Numbered from the stretch's first letter, positions 24,672-33,354 are shown. The stretch: DNA of 64,000 nucleotides from Betaproteobacteria bacterium (GCA_016711875.1 JADJSD010000003.1:496001-560000); one strand, 5' to 3'. Translations and numbers: made by a program. The notes: generated by a model not told the origin, from the letters alone.

Positions 24672-26135
24672 ATGACCCCACGCCATGACCCCGACGGCAC
24701 CCGCCTTCCGGTAAAGCTCGACAGCACCTCGAACGGCGAATACGCCCCCCTCCCGCTCGAGCCGGTGCACCACGAGGCGAATGTCCGGGCCTTCGCCTCG
24801 GCCGGCGAGAACGCGAAGCGGCTGGGCCTATCGCGGCGGGAATTCCTCGTCTCGGCCGGGGGTGTCGCCACCACCCTGCTCGGCATGAACGAGGCCTATG
24901 CGGCCGCCGGGCGGACGGGCGGGTTCTTCGACCTGCCCTACGACGCCGCGCTCGACCTCGCCCTCGCCCGCTCGAAGCTCGACTCGGCCGATTTCATCTT
25001 CGACGTGCAGGGCCATTTCGTGAACCCGACGGGCGCGTGGACGAAGCGCCTGCCGGAGACGGCGAAGCCCCTGCAGATGCCCAAGACGCAGCAGTGCGGT
25101 CCCTCGAAGGGCCCGGGACGGCTGGACTACCTGCAGTGCATCGGGCCCGATGAATTCGTGAAGGACGTCTTCCTCGATTCGGACACCGACCTCATGGTGC
25201 TGTCCTTCGTGCCATCCACGCGCGAGGGCGAGCCCCTCACCATCGAGGAGGCCGAGGTCACGGCGCGCATCGTGGAAAGGCTCGAAGGTACCCATCGCCT
25301 GTACATCCACGGCCGCGTGAACCCCAACCAGAAGGGCGACCTCGAGGGCATGGACGAGCTCGCCAGCCGCCACAGGATCAGCGCGTGGAAGACCTACACG
25401 CAGTGGGGCCCCGACGGGAAAGGCTTCTGGATGGACGACGAGCCCGGCCTCGCGATGATCGAGAAGGCGAGGAAGCTCGGCATCCGCAACATCGCCATCC
25501 ACAAGGGGCTCGCTTTCGGGCCCAAATCCTACGAACACTCGACCTGCGCCGACATCGGACGCGTGGCCAGGCGCTTCCCCGACGTGAACTTCCTCATCTA
25601 CCACTCGGGCTTCGCCGCCGGGAAGGCCGAGGGCCCGTACGACGAGACGCGCACGGACGGCATCGATTCGCTCGTGACCAGCCTTGCGAAAGCGGGCGTG
25701 AAACCCGGCGCCAACGTCTATGCCGAGCTCGGGTCCACCTGGCGACTCATGATGCGCGACCCCGACACGGCCGCGCACGGCCTGGGCAAGCTCTTCAAGG
25801 CCGTGGGGCCCGACAACGTGGTGTGGGGAACGGACTCCATCTGGTACGGCTCGCCGCAGGACCAGATCCAGGCCTTCCGCGCCTTCCAGATCGCGCCGGC
25901 GCTACGCGACAAGCATGGCTACCCCGAGATCACGCCGGCCCTGCGCGCCAAGGTGTTCGGGCTCAACGCGCTGAAGATCTACCCCGTGCCCAAGGACGTG
26001 CTGGAGAAGCACCTCGCGAAGGACCGCGTGGCGAAACTGCGGGAGGACTACCGCGAACGCCCCGACCCGAGCTATCTCACCCACGGACCGAAGACCCGGC
26101 GCGAGTTCCTCAACCTGCGCGCCTGGGGCGCCTGA
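24672..26135 (+). CDS. Amidohydrolase-family protein with internal Tat-type motif
   Basis: 487 residues. A hydrophilic segment of about 50 residues comes first, then a Tat-like motif with a hydrophobic stretch (SRREFLVSAGGVATTLLGM at about 55-73). The rest is a metal-dependent TIM-barrel hydrolase (amidohydrolase 2) with FDVQGHFVNP, IHKGLAFGP, FLIYHSGFA and WGTDSIWYG. The closing Asp of the barrel is in GTDS. The first metal site reads QGH rather than the usual DxH. The N-terminal extension before the Tat motif is unusual, and a later start is not offered by any good ATG. Substrate unknown. Confidence 0.85.
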   Translation: MTPRHDPDGTRLPVKLDSTSNGEYAPLPLEPVHHEANVRAFASAGENAKRLGLSRREFLVSAGGVATTLLGMNEAYAAAGRTGGFFDLPYDAALDLALARSKLDSADFIFDVQGHFVNPTGAWTKRLPETAKPLQMPKTQQCGPSKGPGRLDYLQCIGPDEFVKDVFLDSDTDLMVLSFVPSTREGEPLTIEEAEVTARIVERLEGTHRLYIHGRVNPNQKGDLEGMDELASRHRISAWKTYTQWGPDGKGFWMDDEPGLAMIEKARKLGIRNIAIHKGLAFGPKSYEHSTCADIGRVARRFPDVNFLIYHSGFAAGKAEGPYDETRTDGIDSLVTSLAKAGVKPGANVYAELGSTWRLMMRDPDTAAHGLGKLFKAVGPDNVVWGTDSIWYGSPQDQIQAFRAFQIAPALRDKHGYPEITPALRAKVFGLNALKIYPVPKDVLEKHLAKDRVAKLREDYRERPDPSYLTHGPKTRREFLNLRAWGA

Positions 26136-26148
26136 CAGCCCCACCAAA

Positions 26149-26211
26149 CGGGGACAGGTGTATTTGGGGACAGGTGAAAAATTCACCTGTCCCCAAATAC
26201 ACCTGTCCCCG
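26149..26211. repeat. Perfect 30-nt palindrome made of two GGGGACAGGTG units
   Basis: The left arm 26149-26178 and right arm 26182-26211 pair perfectly around a 3-nt AAA loop. Each arm holds the GGGGACAGGTG unit twice, joined by TATTT. It fills the gap between the converging amidohydrolase and GGDEF-EAL genes, whose stops are at 26135 and 26215. It is likely to act as a two-way transcription stop, whatever its origin. Confidence 0.92.
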
Positions 26212-26214
26212 ATT

Positions 26215-28905
26215 TCAGTGGCGGAAGGAATGGGCCGCGAGCCAGCCGTCGAGCGCATCCGGCGTCATCGGCTCGCCCAGGTGGAAGCCCTGCCCTTCGT
26301 CGCATCCCATCTCGGCCAGCGCCGCCAGCGTCGCGCCGTCCTCGATGCCTTCGGCCACCGCGGCGAAGCCCAGGTCGTGCGCCAGGTGAATGGTCGAGGC
26401 GACGATGGCTCGGTCCGCCGCGTTCGCGAGCATGTGGCTCACGAACGAGACGTCGATCTTGAGCGTGTGCAGCGGCAGGCGCCGCAGGTGCGCGAGCGAC
26501 GAGTAGCCGGTGCCGAAATCGTCCACGGCGATGCGAACGCCCAGCGCGCGGATGCGCTCGAGCGTCGCGGCCGCCCGCTCCGGGTCCGCGATGAGCGCGC
26601 TTTCCGTGATCTCGATCTCCAGGCCCGCGGGTTCGCTGCCGTGGGCCGCGAGGCTGCGCTCGATGTGGTCCGCACAGGCCTCGTCCATGAGATGGCGGGC
26701 CGAGAAGTTCACGGAGACGGGCACCGAGCGCCCCTGGGCATGCCAGGCCGCCTGCTGGGCGAGCGCCGCGTCCAGCACCCAGATCGTCAGCGAGCGCACC
26801 ACGTCCGAGAGTTCCGCCAGCGGCACGAACTGCCCGGGCGCAAGGAGCCCGTGGCGCGGATGCTGCCAGCGAACCAGCGCCTCGACACCGCGCAAGCTGC
26901 CGTCGGCGAGGCAGACGCGGGGCTGGTACATGAGTCGCAGCTCGTCCCCGCGCACGGCCCGGCCGAGTTCGGAAAGCAACGTGAGCCGTTCCGTCGAGTA
27001 GGGATCCTGCGTCGCGTCGTAGAAACCGCGTCCCGACCCGCGCGCCTTGGCCGCGTACATCGCCACGTCGGCACAACGCAGCAGCCCGCTCGCGTTCGCC
27101 GCGTGCTTCGGCGCGAGGGCGATACCCACGCTCGCACCGACCTCCAGCCGCAGCCCCTCGACCTCCGCCGGCAGGGCAAGCGCATCGAGCAGCTCGCCGG
27201 CCGCCCGGTCCGCCTCGGCCGGTTCGCCCACGCCCGGATACCAGGCGGCGAACTCGTCACCGCCCAGGCGCGAGACCCAGCCGCCGCGAAGCAGCGCCGT
27301 CTCGCGAAGCCGCTCCCCCACCGCGCAGAGGAGCTGGTCGCCCACGGGGTGGCCCAGCGTGTCGTTGATCTCCTTGAACCGGTCGAGATCCACCAGCAGC
27401 AGGGCGCCAGCCAGGCCCGATCCGCTTGCCCCCGCCTCCTCCAGTGTCTTCTTGAGAAACAGGCGATTGGGAAGGCCGGTGAGCGCGTCGTGGTGAGCCT
27501 GGTGTTCGAGGGCCCGCAGGTGGTGGTCGCGCTCCAGCTCGGCCGCGGCCCGCGCCGCGAAGACGCGCAGCAAGCCCTCGGCGAAGCCCGTGTCCTCGAG
27601 CGGCCGGCAGAAGAGCGCGGCCAGCACGCCGAAGGCGCCTCCGTGCGCGTCCTGCAGCGCGATCGCCACGTAGGCCTCGACCGCCAGGCTCGCGAGACCG
27701 GCGTCCCGCGGGTATCGCGCCGCCGCCGCCTTCGCCACGATGCAGGAGCCCTTCTCGAGCACGCGGGCGCAGGGCGAATCGCGCAGCGCGAAGGCGAAGT
27801 TCGCCGCCAGGGCGCCGCGCTCGCGCACCGCCACCGTGCGCATGAGCCGCGGCGCGGCCGGATCGATCTCCGCGATGAAGACCATGTCCGCGTCGAGCGC
27901 GCAGGCCAGGTGCTCGACCAGCGCCGGGAAGAACGCCGGCCCCGTCTCGCGGGACAGCGCGCCGGCGATGCGCTCCACGCTCGAGCTGTTCTTTCGACCG
28001 TGCGTCACGTCCCGCAGCGCGATCACCACTGCTGGTTCGCCCATGAGGTCGAATCGGTCGCCGGCCATCTGGAAGGTGCGCATCTCACCGGAACGGGTGT
28101 GGAAGGTCGCCTCGAAATCGCGCACGGCGCTCTCGCGCCCCACGAGCCGGTACCACTCGTCGCGCCGGGCCGGGTCCACCCACAGGGCCACCTCGTCGGA
28201 GGTGCGCCCGACCACGTCATCGACACGGTAGCCGGAGAATTGCTCGAAGCTGTCGTTCACGTGCAGGATGCGCCGGTCACGAAGTCGCACGATGAAGGTG
28301 AGGTCCGCCCCGGCCTTGATGGCGCTCGCGTAGAGGGCCTCCGTCTGGCGCAGGCGCGCTTCCGTCGTGCGCAGCTGGTCGTGGACGAGGGTCGAGGCGG
28401 CGAGATCCGCCACCGAGCCGGCGAACTGCTGTTCGTCGACAGACCAGTCCCGCCGCTGCCCCACGGATTCGACGCAGAGCACACCGCGTGCCTTCCCTTC
28501 GTGCCAGATGCCCGCGTCCAGCATCGAGACGATGCCGTGGGCCTCGAGGTAGTGGCCGGCGAACTCGCCCGTGCGCGGGTCCGTGGCCGCATCGGGCGCG
28601 ACGATGGCGCGACTCCAGCGAAGGGCGTGGAAGTAGCCCGGGTAACGCTCCGCACCCAGGACCTCGCCGCTTACGTGCTGGCCCGTGGTGCGATCGAAGA
28701 GATCCGCCAGGACGAGTTGGGTGTCCTTTTCGGCCAGGAACCAGATGGAGGCGCGGCGAACGCCCAGGGTTCGGGCGGCGGCCTCCGTGAGGGCCCGCCA
28801 GGCCGTCTCCGGCGGCGCGGTGGGGATGCCCGTCTTCAGCAGCGCGAACAGGGCCGTCTGCTGGGAGAAGGCCCGGACGGCATGGTCGGGAAGGCTGCGC
28901 TCCAA
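26215..28905 (-). CDS. GAF-PAS-GAF-GGDEF-EAL cyclic-di-GMP protein
   Basis: About 896 residues. Order: an N-terminal GAF-like domain (about 20-190), a PAS domain (about 205-320), a second GAF (about 330-470), a GGDEF domain with intact RLGGDEFAAWY, then an EAL domain with GVEALVRWQHP and metal/catalytic motifs ESALI, DDFGTGYSS and KID. Both active sites look intact, so it may make or break c-di-GMP. No membrane segment or HTH is seen. The start chosen is TTG at 28905, the first codon outside the next gene upstream; 70 upstream codons overlap that gene and look non-coding. Confidence 0.9.
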   Translation of the reverse strand: MERSLPDHAVRAFSQQTALFALLKTGIPTAPPETAWRALTEAAARTLGVRRASIWFLAEKDTQLVLADLFDRTTGQHVSGEVLGAERYPGYFHALRWSRAIVAPDAATDPRTGEFAGHYLEAHGIVSMLDAGIWHEGKARGVLCVESVGQRRDWSVDEQQFAGSVADLAASTLVHDQLRTTEARLRQTEALYASAIKAGADLTFIVRLRDRRILHVNDSFEQFSGYRVDDVVGRTSDEVALWVDPARRDEWYRLVGRESAVRDFEATFHTRSGEMRTFQMAGDRFDLMGEPAVVIALRDVTHGRKNSSSVERIAGALSRETGPAFFPALVEHLACALDADMVFIAEIDPAAPRLMRTVAVRERGALAANFAFALRDSPCARVLEKGSCIVAKAAAARYPRDAGLASLAVEAYVAIALQDAHGGAFGVLAALFCRPLEDTGFAEGLLRVFAARAAAELERDHHLRALEHQAHHDALTGLPNRLFLKKTLEEAGASGSGLAGALLLVDLDRFKEINDTLGHPVGDQLLCAVGERLRETALLRGGWVSRLGGDEFAAWYPGVGEPAEADRAAGELLDALALPAEVEGLRLEVGASVGIALAPKHAANASGLLRCADVAMYAAKARGSGRGFYDATQDPYSTERLTLLSELGRAVRGDELRLMYQPRVCLADGSLRGVEALVRWQHPRHGLLAPGQFVPLAELSDVVRSLTIWVLDAALAQQAAWHAQGRSVPVSVNFSARHLMDEACADHIERSLAAHGSEPAGLEIEITESALIADPERAAATLERIRALGVRIAVDDFGTGYSSLAHLRRLPLHTLKIDVSFVSHMLANAADRAIVASTIHLAHDLGFAAVAEGIEDGATLAALAEMGCDEGQGFHLGEPMTPDALDGWLAAHSFRH

Positions 28906-28912
28906 CGGGCAC

Positions 28913-29365
28913 CTAGCCTTTCTTCGACCGGATCTTCTCTTGCATCGCGATGTAGTCCTCGACGCCGATCCCGGCGATGAGCGAGGCGATGGCATCGAGC
29001 GGAAGGTCCTCGACCGCCTTGAAGCGCACGCAACTCTTGCCCATGTCCGGCTTCTTCCCGAGCGCCTTGTAGGCGGCATTGAGCGCGGTCTCCTGCTTCT
29101 TGTCCGCGTAGACACCCATGAGGTACAGCGAATAGTTGTTTTTCTGCGCCGCGAGGGCCACGTAGGCGAGCGGCTGCTTGTTGTAGGTGTCCGGGTACCG
29201 CTCGAGCGGGATGGTCCAGGCGATCATGCCCCACAGCGTGCCCTCCTCGTACCCCTTGGGCATCGCCTTGTTCACGGCGGCACGGACCTTCGCCACCACC
29301 GCGCGGCGATCCGCGGGCAGCTCGTCGAGGTACTGCTTCACGGTGGCGGCGGCGCTCGAAACCAT
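28913..29365 (-). CDS. DUF1801-family protein (YdhG/HTA-like)
   Basis: 150 residues. KQYLDELPADRRAVVAKVRA and GYEEGTLWGMIAWTIPLE are marks of the DUF1801 fold, a small iron-chaperone/frataxin-like family of unclear role. The C-terminal SCVRFKAVEDLPLDAIASLI is also conserved. The ATG at 29365 has an AGGAAAGGGG site; 19 further codons upstream are unlike the family. It lies 7 nt upstream of the GGDEF-EAL start, so the two genes may be co-transcribed. DUF1801-type proteins also occur at 31167 and 52404. Confidence 0.87.
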   Translation of the reverse strand: MVSSAAATVKQYLDELPADRRAVVAKVRAAVNKAMPKGYEEGTLWGMIAWTIPLERYPDTYNKQPLAYVALAAQKNNYSLYLMGVYADKKQETALNAAYKALGKKPDMGKSCVRFKAVEDLPLDAIASLIAGIGVEDYIAMQEKIRSKKG

Positions 29366-29466
29366 CGACGGATCCCCTTTCCTGAGACGCGACGCACGTC
29401 GATGCGCGGCGGATTCGGCCATAATGACAAAAAAACCGAACGACGCAACACCGCGCCCAGGATTCG

Positions 29467-30396
29467 ATGGAAGACCTCGACTTCACGCAGCCGGAACCCC
29501 CGAAGCCGGCGACGCCCCCGCCTGCCCCCCCGCCCCCCGCTGCCGCGCCGGCGCCATTCAAGGCCGCCCAGAGCCCGTACTACAAGGCCGAGATCGCCCG
29601 CAGCATCTTCGAGGCCGCGGGGCGCGCCGAGGTGTTCGCCGCCGGGCAGGTCGTGTTCGAGGAGGACGAGAAAGCCTCCTCGGGGCTCTTCTCGCGCAAG
29701 TCCGCGGCGCGCATGTACTTCGTCGTCGAGGGCGACATCACGCTCACCATGGGTGGCAAGGCGCTCGATACCCTGGGTGCCGGCGAGATCTTCGGCGAGA
29801 TGGCGGTGCTCTCGGACCAACCCCGTTCGGCCGCGGCTCGGGCGAAGACGGATTGCCACGTGATCTCCATGGGCCCGGAAGAACTGCAGGCCGCCCTCCA
29901 GCGTGCCCCCGGCTTCGCCCTGATGCTGATGAGCGTGATGTTCGACCGGCTGCGCTTCATCGCCGCGCGGCTATCGATGCGCAAGGGCGGCAAGCCCGTC
30001 GCCGGCCGACTCGCCACGCGGCTGGACCCGGCGGTGCTCGCGCGAGTGGAGGCCGGCCTCTCCCGCAGCGCCGCCGTTCGCCACGCCAAGGGCGCCACCC
30101 TGATGCGCGAGGGACAGGCGGGCACCTGCCTCTACGTGGTGAAGGAAGGCTCCGTGATCATCCACATCGGCCAGACGCCCCTCGAGCGTGTTCCCGTGGG
30201 GGGCACCTTCGGCGAGATGTCGATCGTGGACCAGTCGCCACGCACCGCGAGCGCCACGGCCGAGACGGAGTGCGAGCTGCTCGCCATCGACCGCGCGTCG
30301 TTCATCGAGGCGGTGAAGCGGGAGCCGGCCTTCGCGACCACGATGCTGCGGGATATCGCCGAGCGGCTTCGGCACATGAACGCGCAGCTGGCTTAG
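29467..30396 (+). CDS. Tandem cyclic-nucleotide-binding domain protein
   Basis: 309 residues. After a Pro/Ala-rich leader (residues 8-32) come two CRP-type cNMP-binding domains, at about 45-170 and 190-305. Each has the GEIFGEMAVLSDQPRSA or GGTFGEMSIVDQSPRTA phosphate-binding cassette. No HTH, kinase or channel domain is attached, so it is a sensor without an effector. It is divergent from the DUF1801 gene with a 101-bp gap. The ATG at 29467 follows no strong ribosome site. Confidence 0.87.
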   Translation: MEDLDFTQPEPPKPATPPPAPPPPAAAPAPFKAAQSPYYKAEIARSIFEAAGRAEVFAAGQVVFEEDEKASSGLFSRKSAARMYFVVEGDITLTMGGKALDTLGAGEIFGEMAVLSDQPRSAAARAKTDCHVISMGPEELQAALQRAPGFALMLMSVMFDRLRFIAARLSMRKGGKPVAGRLATRLDPAVLARVEAGLSRSAAVRHAKGATLMREGQAGTCLYVVKEGSVIIHIGQTPLERVPVGGTFGEMSIVDQSPRTASATAETECELLAIDRASFIEAVKREPAFATTMLRDIAERLRHMNAQLA

Positions 30397-30524
30397 GCAC
30401 CATGTCCTGACCTGTCGTTCGAGCGGCGGCGGGGTATCCGTGGGCCGCGTCCGGCCGCGGCAATGGCATCGCGCCAGACCGTTCGACAGCATCGCCATGT
30501 GGCCCCCGAAAGGAGACATCACCG

Positions 30525-30989
30525 ATGAGCAAGGTAACCCCGTTCCTGATGTTCAACGACCAGCTCGAGTCCGCCATCGAGTTCTACACTTCCACGTTCC
30601 CGGACTCCAGGGTCACCAACGTCGCTCGCAGCGGCAAGGATGGCCCCATCAACTCCGCCGAATTCGTCGTCGGCGGCCAGTCCTTCATGGGCTACAACGG
30701 CGGTTCGTACTTCAAGTTCTCCGAAGGCTTCTCGCTGTTCGTGGCGTGCGAGGACCAGGCGGAAGTGGACGAGTACTGGAACAAGCTCGTCGCGGCCGGA
30801 GCCACCCCAACGGCATGTGGCTGGATCAAGGACCAGTTCGGACTGACGTGGCAGATTGTCCCGAAGCGATTCATCGAGCTCATCCGCGACAAGAACCCCG
30901 CGAAAGTGAAGGCCGTCATGGACGCCATGATGAAAATGGTGAAGCTCGACGTGGCGGCCCTCGAGAAAGCATACGACTCGGTGCGGTAA
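30525..30989 (+). CDS. PhnB-like VOC-fold protein (3-demethylubiquinone-9 3-methyltransferase family)
   Basis: 154 residues. KVTPFLMFNDQLESAIEFYT is the opening of PhnB/DUF899-type glyoxalase-fold proteins, with GGQSFMGYNGG, ACEDQAEVDEYWNKL and DQFGLTWQIVPK following. These are small metal-binding VOC proteins; the methyltransferase name comes from database habit and is not proven. A strong GAAAGGAG site precedes the ATG. A GC-rich hairpin (GCCCGGCCC at 30997-31005 with GGGCCGGGC at 31022-31030) follows the stop. Confidence 0.87.
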   Translation: MSKVTPFLMFNDQLESAIEFYTSTFPDSRVTNVARSGKDGPINSAEFVVGGQSFMGYNGGSYFKFSEGFSLFVACEDQAEVDEYWNKLVAAGATPTACGWIKDQFGLTWQIVPKRFIELIRDKNPAKVKAVMDAMMKMVKLDVAALEKAYDSVR

Positions 30990-31021
30990 GCGTAGTGCCC
31001 GGCCCTCCAAAACACCCCCCG

Positions 31022-31153
31022 GGGCCGGGCAACGTCGCCTTCTACGAGCACCGCGGCTACCGGGTGGTGGAACTCAAGCGGTACACGGGTAAGATCGTCC
31101 TCGCGCAGATGAGCAGGACGCCGGACACGACGAAGTCGGACGAATCCCCCTAG
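31022..31153 (+). pseudogene. C-terminal remnant of a GNAT acetyltransferase
   Basis: The frame reads GNVAFYEHRGYRVVE, then a few strand residues and a stop at 31153. This matches the end of the GNAT fold (N-x-x-A-x-x-F-Y-E-x-x-G-Y motif). Nothing upstream resembles the acetyl-CoA-binding part, and there is no start codon or ribosome site, so this is the tail of a deleted gene. The break lies at the GC hairpin that follows the PhnB-like gene. Confidence 0.6.
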
Positions 31154-31166
31154 CAAGGAGACCCCG

Positions 31167-31619
31167 ATGGCCAAGGCCCAGACCAGGACGAAAGCCACGA
31201 CGCAAGCCAAGACCAAGCCCACCGGCGAGAGCGTCGACGCCTACCTCGCCTCCCGCGCCAGCCCCGAGCAGCTGGCGGACTGCAAGGCCATCATGGCCAT
31301 GTGCAAGCGCGCCACGAAGCAACCACCCAGCATGTGGGGCCCCAGCATCGTGGGTTATGGCAAGTACACCTACCGGTACGAAAGCGGCCGTTCGGGCGAG
31401 ATGTGCGCCACCGGCTTCGCGGTCCGCGGACGGGAACTGGTCGTCTACCTCATCGCGGAATCGCCCTCGCAGGCCGCGCTCCTCGCCAAGCTCGGCAAGC
31501 ACAAGATGGGCAAGTCCTGCCTGTACTTCAAGCGGCTGGCGGACCTGGACGCGAAGGTGCTCGAAGCGCTTATCGCCGGATCGGTCGCCGAGATCAAGCG
31601 CCGCCATCCCGACACCTGA
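31167..31619 (+). CDS. DUF1801-family protein
   Basis: 150 residues. After a Lys/Thr/Ala-rich leader (residues 2-20) comes a DUF1801 core with MWGPSIVGYGKYTYRYESG and KLGKHKMGKSCLYFKRLADL. It is not the same subfamily as the one at 28913. The ATG has an AAGGAGA site 8 nt upstream. It follows the GNAT remnant by 13 nt. No partner gene gives a role. Confidence 0.87.
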   Translation: MAKAQTRTKATTQAKTKPTGESVDAYLASRASPEQLADCKAIMAMCKRATKQPPSMWGPSIVGYGKYTYRYESGRSGEMCATGFAVRGRELVVYLIAESPSQAALLAKLGKHKMGKSCLYFKRLADLDAKVLEALIAGSVAEIKRRHPDT

Positions 31620-31667
31620 TCCGGCGGATCCGTCGCTCCCGATGGGGCCACCCGTAAAGACGGGCCA

Positions 31668-32660
31668 ATGAGCACCCGCCGCGAGCTCAAGTCCGTCGCC
31701 CACGCCCTCGCCGGATCCTTCATCAGCCGTTACAACGACCTGGAAGGCTACTGGGGTCTCGGCGTGCTGTGCGCGGCCGCGCGTTCGGTCGAGATCGATT
31801 TCTCGGCCGCTCGCATGGAACCCCCGCTCGCGTGCGGCCCCGTCCTCATCGACCGCTACGCCCGCCTTCTCGAGGACCAGTACCGCCTTCGCGGCGTGAA
31901 CCCGGGCTGGGTGAAGCGGGTGCAACTCGCCGTGCGCTTCGGCGTGCCGATCGCGACGTCCGAGCGGCCGTACGGCGTGCGCGGCGAAGGCGTCGAGGTC
32001 ATCGTGGAAATCGAGGACGATCTCGGCCGCACGCGCATCGCCCGCGAGACGAGTTGCTGCGCGCCCCACGATCCCGCGCGAGAGGCACGGAGCGCCCGGT
32101 TCCCCGATTCGCCGCCGGCATTTCGCTTTCGCCCACTGGGGGAGCCGCACCTGCGGCTCCTTCGCAAGTGGCTCCTGCGCCCCCACGTCGCCGCCTGGTG
32201 GGACCGCGACTGGACGGTCGCGAAGCTCCGCGAGCACTACCTCGAGCGCGTCGATGAGCCTCGCGCCACGCGCGCCTGGATCGCGGAGCATGGCCCCGAG
32301 TTCGTCGGCTTCATCCAGCGCTACTGGGTGATGGGCTCGGGCGAAGGTTGGTGGGAAGACGAAACCGACCCCGGGGCCGTCGGCATCGACCTGTTCCTTG
32401 CGGACGGCCACCGCCTGGGACAGGGGCTGGGCAGCGCGATGATCCGCGCGTTCCTCGAGATGCTCTTCGAGGACGGCTCGGTCACCGTGGTGCAAACGGA
32501 TCCTGCGCCCGGTAATGCCCGCGCCATCGCCGCCTACCGGAAGGCGGGCTTCCGAGAGGGGGGCGTCGTGGCGACACCGGACGGGCCGGCACTGCTGTTG
32601 CGCTGCGACAGGGCGTCGTTCACCGCCACTCGCCCCGGGCCGCCCGGGCGACTTCGCTAG
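31668..32660 (+). CDS. Two-domain protein with AAC(6')-Ib-like GNAT acetyltransferase domain
   Basis: 330 residues. Residues about 1-135 form a conserved domain of unknown function (HALAGSFISRYNDLEGYWGLG). Residues about 150-318 are a GNAT domain much like aminoglycoside 6'-N-acetyltransferase: GSGEGWWEDETDPGAVGID, LGQGLGSAMIRAFLEMLF, QTDPAPGNARAIAAYRKAGF and ATPDGPALLL line up with AAC(6')-Ib. It is chromosomal, with base composition like its neighbours, so an intrinsic enzyme of unknown substrate is more likely than a mobile resistance gene. Activity on drugs is not shown by the sequence. Confidence 0.8.
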   Translation: MSTRRELKSVAHALAGSFISRYNDLEGYWGLGVLCAAARSVEIDFSAARMEPPLACGPVLIDRYARLLEDQYRLRGVNPGWVKRVQLAVRFGVPIATSERPYGVRGEGVEVIVEIEDDLGRTRIARETSCCAPHDPAREARSARFPDSPPAFRFRPLGEPHLRLLRKWLLRPHVAAWWDRDWTVAKLREHYLERVDEPRATRAWIAEHGPEFVGFIQRYWVMGSGEGWWEDETDPGAVGIDLFLADGHRLGQGLGSAMIRAFLEMLFEDGSVTVVQTDPAPGNARAIAAYRKAGFREGGVVATPDGPALLLRCDRASFTATRPGPPGRLR

Positions 32661-32684
32661 AATGCCATCTGGACGAACCGATTC
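32643..32684 (+). promoter_or_regulatory. Duplicated upstream sequence, copy A
   Basis: CCCGGGCGACTTCGCTAGAATGCC and the following bases to 32684 are nearly the same as 33462-33502, both just upstream of a gene start (lipoprotein at 32710; FKBP isomerase at 33526). TAGAAT at 32658-32663 could be a -10 element. No good -35 was found. The role as a promoter is inferred from position and duplication. Confidence 0.45.
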
Positions 32685-32709
32685 GACTCAGGACCGGAAA
32701 GATGCCCCA

Positions 32710-33354
32710 ATGAACCGATTGCTCGCAGCTGCCTTCGTCGCCTTCGCCGTCCTGGCCGCGGGCGGATGCGCCACCAGCCGTAGCGAAGTGGCGCTCGCCA
32801 TGCCGGCGGCCGCTCCCTCCGCCGCCGGCAAACCCATCGTGATCGGCTCGGTGAAGGACCAACGCGCCTTCGAACAGGCGCCTTCCGATCCGGGCATTCC
32901 CTCCCTCGGGTTCGAGGGCGCGTCGCAGGCCACGGCCGAAACGAAGCTCCGGGCCATCGGCCGCAAGCGCAACGGTTATGGAATGGCATTGGGAGACGTG
33001 TTGCTGCAGAACGGGCAGACGGTCGAGAGCGTCGTCCGGGACAACGTCACCGCCGCCTTGCAGCAGTCCGGCTACAAGGTCGTGCCGTCGGCCGGCGCGA
33101 GCGCATCGACCCCGGTCGTCGACGTCACGATCCGCAAGTTCTGGTCCTGGCTGCAGCCGGGCTTCTGGGCCATCACGCTGCACAGCGCCATCTGGACCGA
33201 CATTCAGGTCACCGGAAGCGCCGCGCCGACCGCGGTCCAGGTCACGAAAAGCCAGTCCATGCAGATGGCGACCGATGGCAATTGGATCGAGGCCATCGGC
33301 GAGACGCTTGCCGCCTATCGGGCGGAATTCGTGCGGGTCTTCGCACCGAAGTAG
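32710..33354 (+). CDS. YajG-like outer-membrane lipoprotein
   Basis: 214 residues with a lipobox (LAAGGC, Cys20) after a short signal. The mature part has SVKDQRAFEQAPSDPGIPSL and a C-terminal domain where VTIRKFWSWLQPGFWAI and a conserved IEAIGETL helix recall YajG and flagellar P-ring-like lipoproteins. The function is unknown. It starts with ATG 26 nt after the duplicated upstream element. Confidence 0.8.
   Translation: MNRLLAAAFVAFAVLAAGGCATSRSEVALAMPAAAPSAAGKPIVIGSVKDQRAFEQAPSDPGIPSLGFEGASQATAETKLRAIGRKRNGYGMALGDVLLQNGQTVESVVRDNVTAALQQSGYKVVPSAGASASTPVVDVTIRKFWSWLQPGFWAITLHSAIWTDIQVTGSAAPTAVQVTKSQSMQMATDGNWIEAIGETLAAYRAEFVRVFAPK

Noticed and set aside
23457..26211. An insertion sequence bounded by the two GGGGACAGGTG repeats
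   Set aside because: The DNA between them encodes ordinary genes (DUF1161, NudC, amidohydrolase) without transposase or target duplications.
31668..32660. A mobile antibiotic-resistance gene
   Set aside because: No cassette or transposon signals adjoin it, composition is like the neighbours, and it is not in the integron array.
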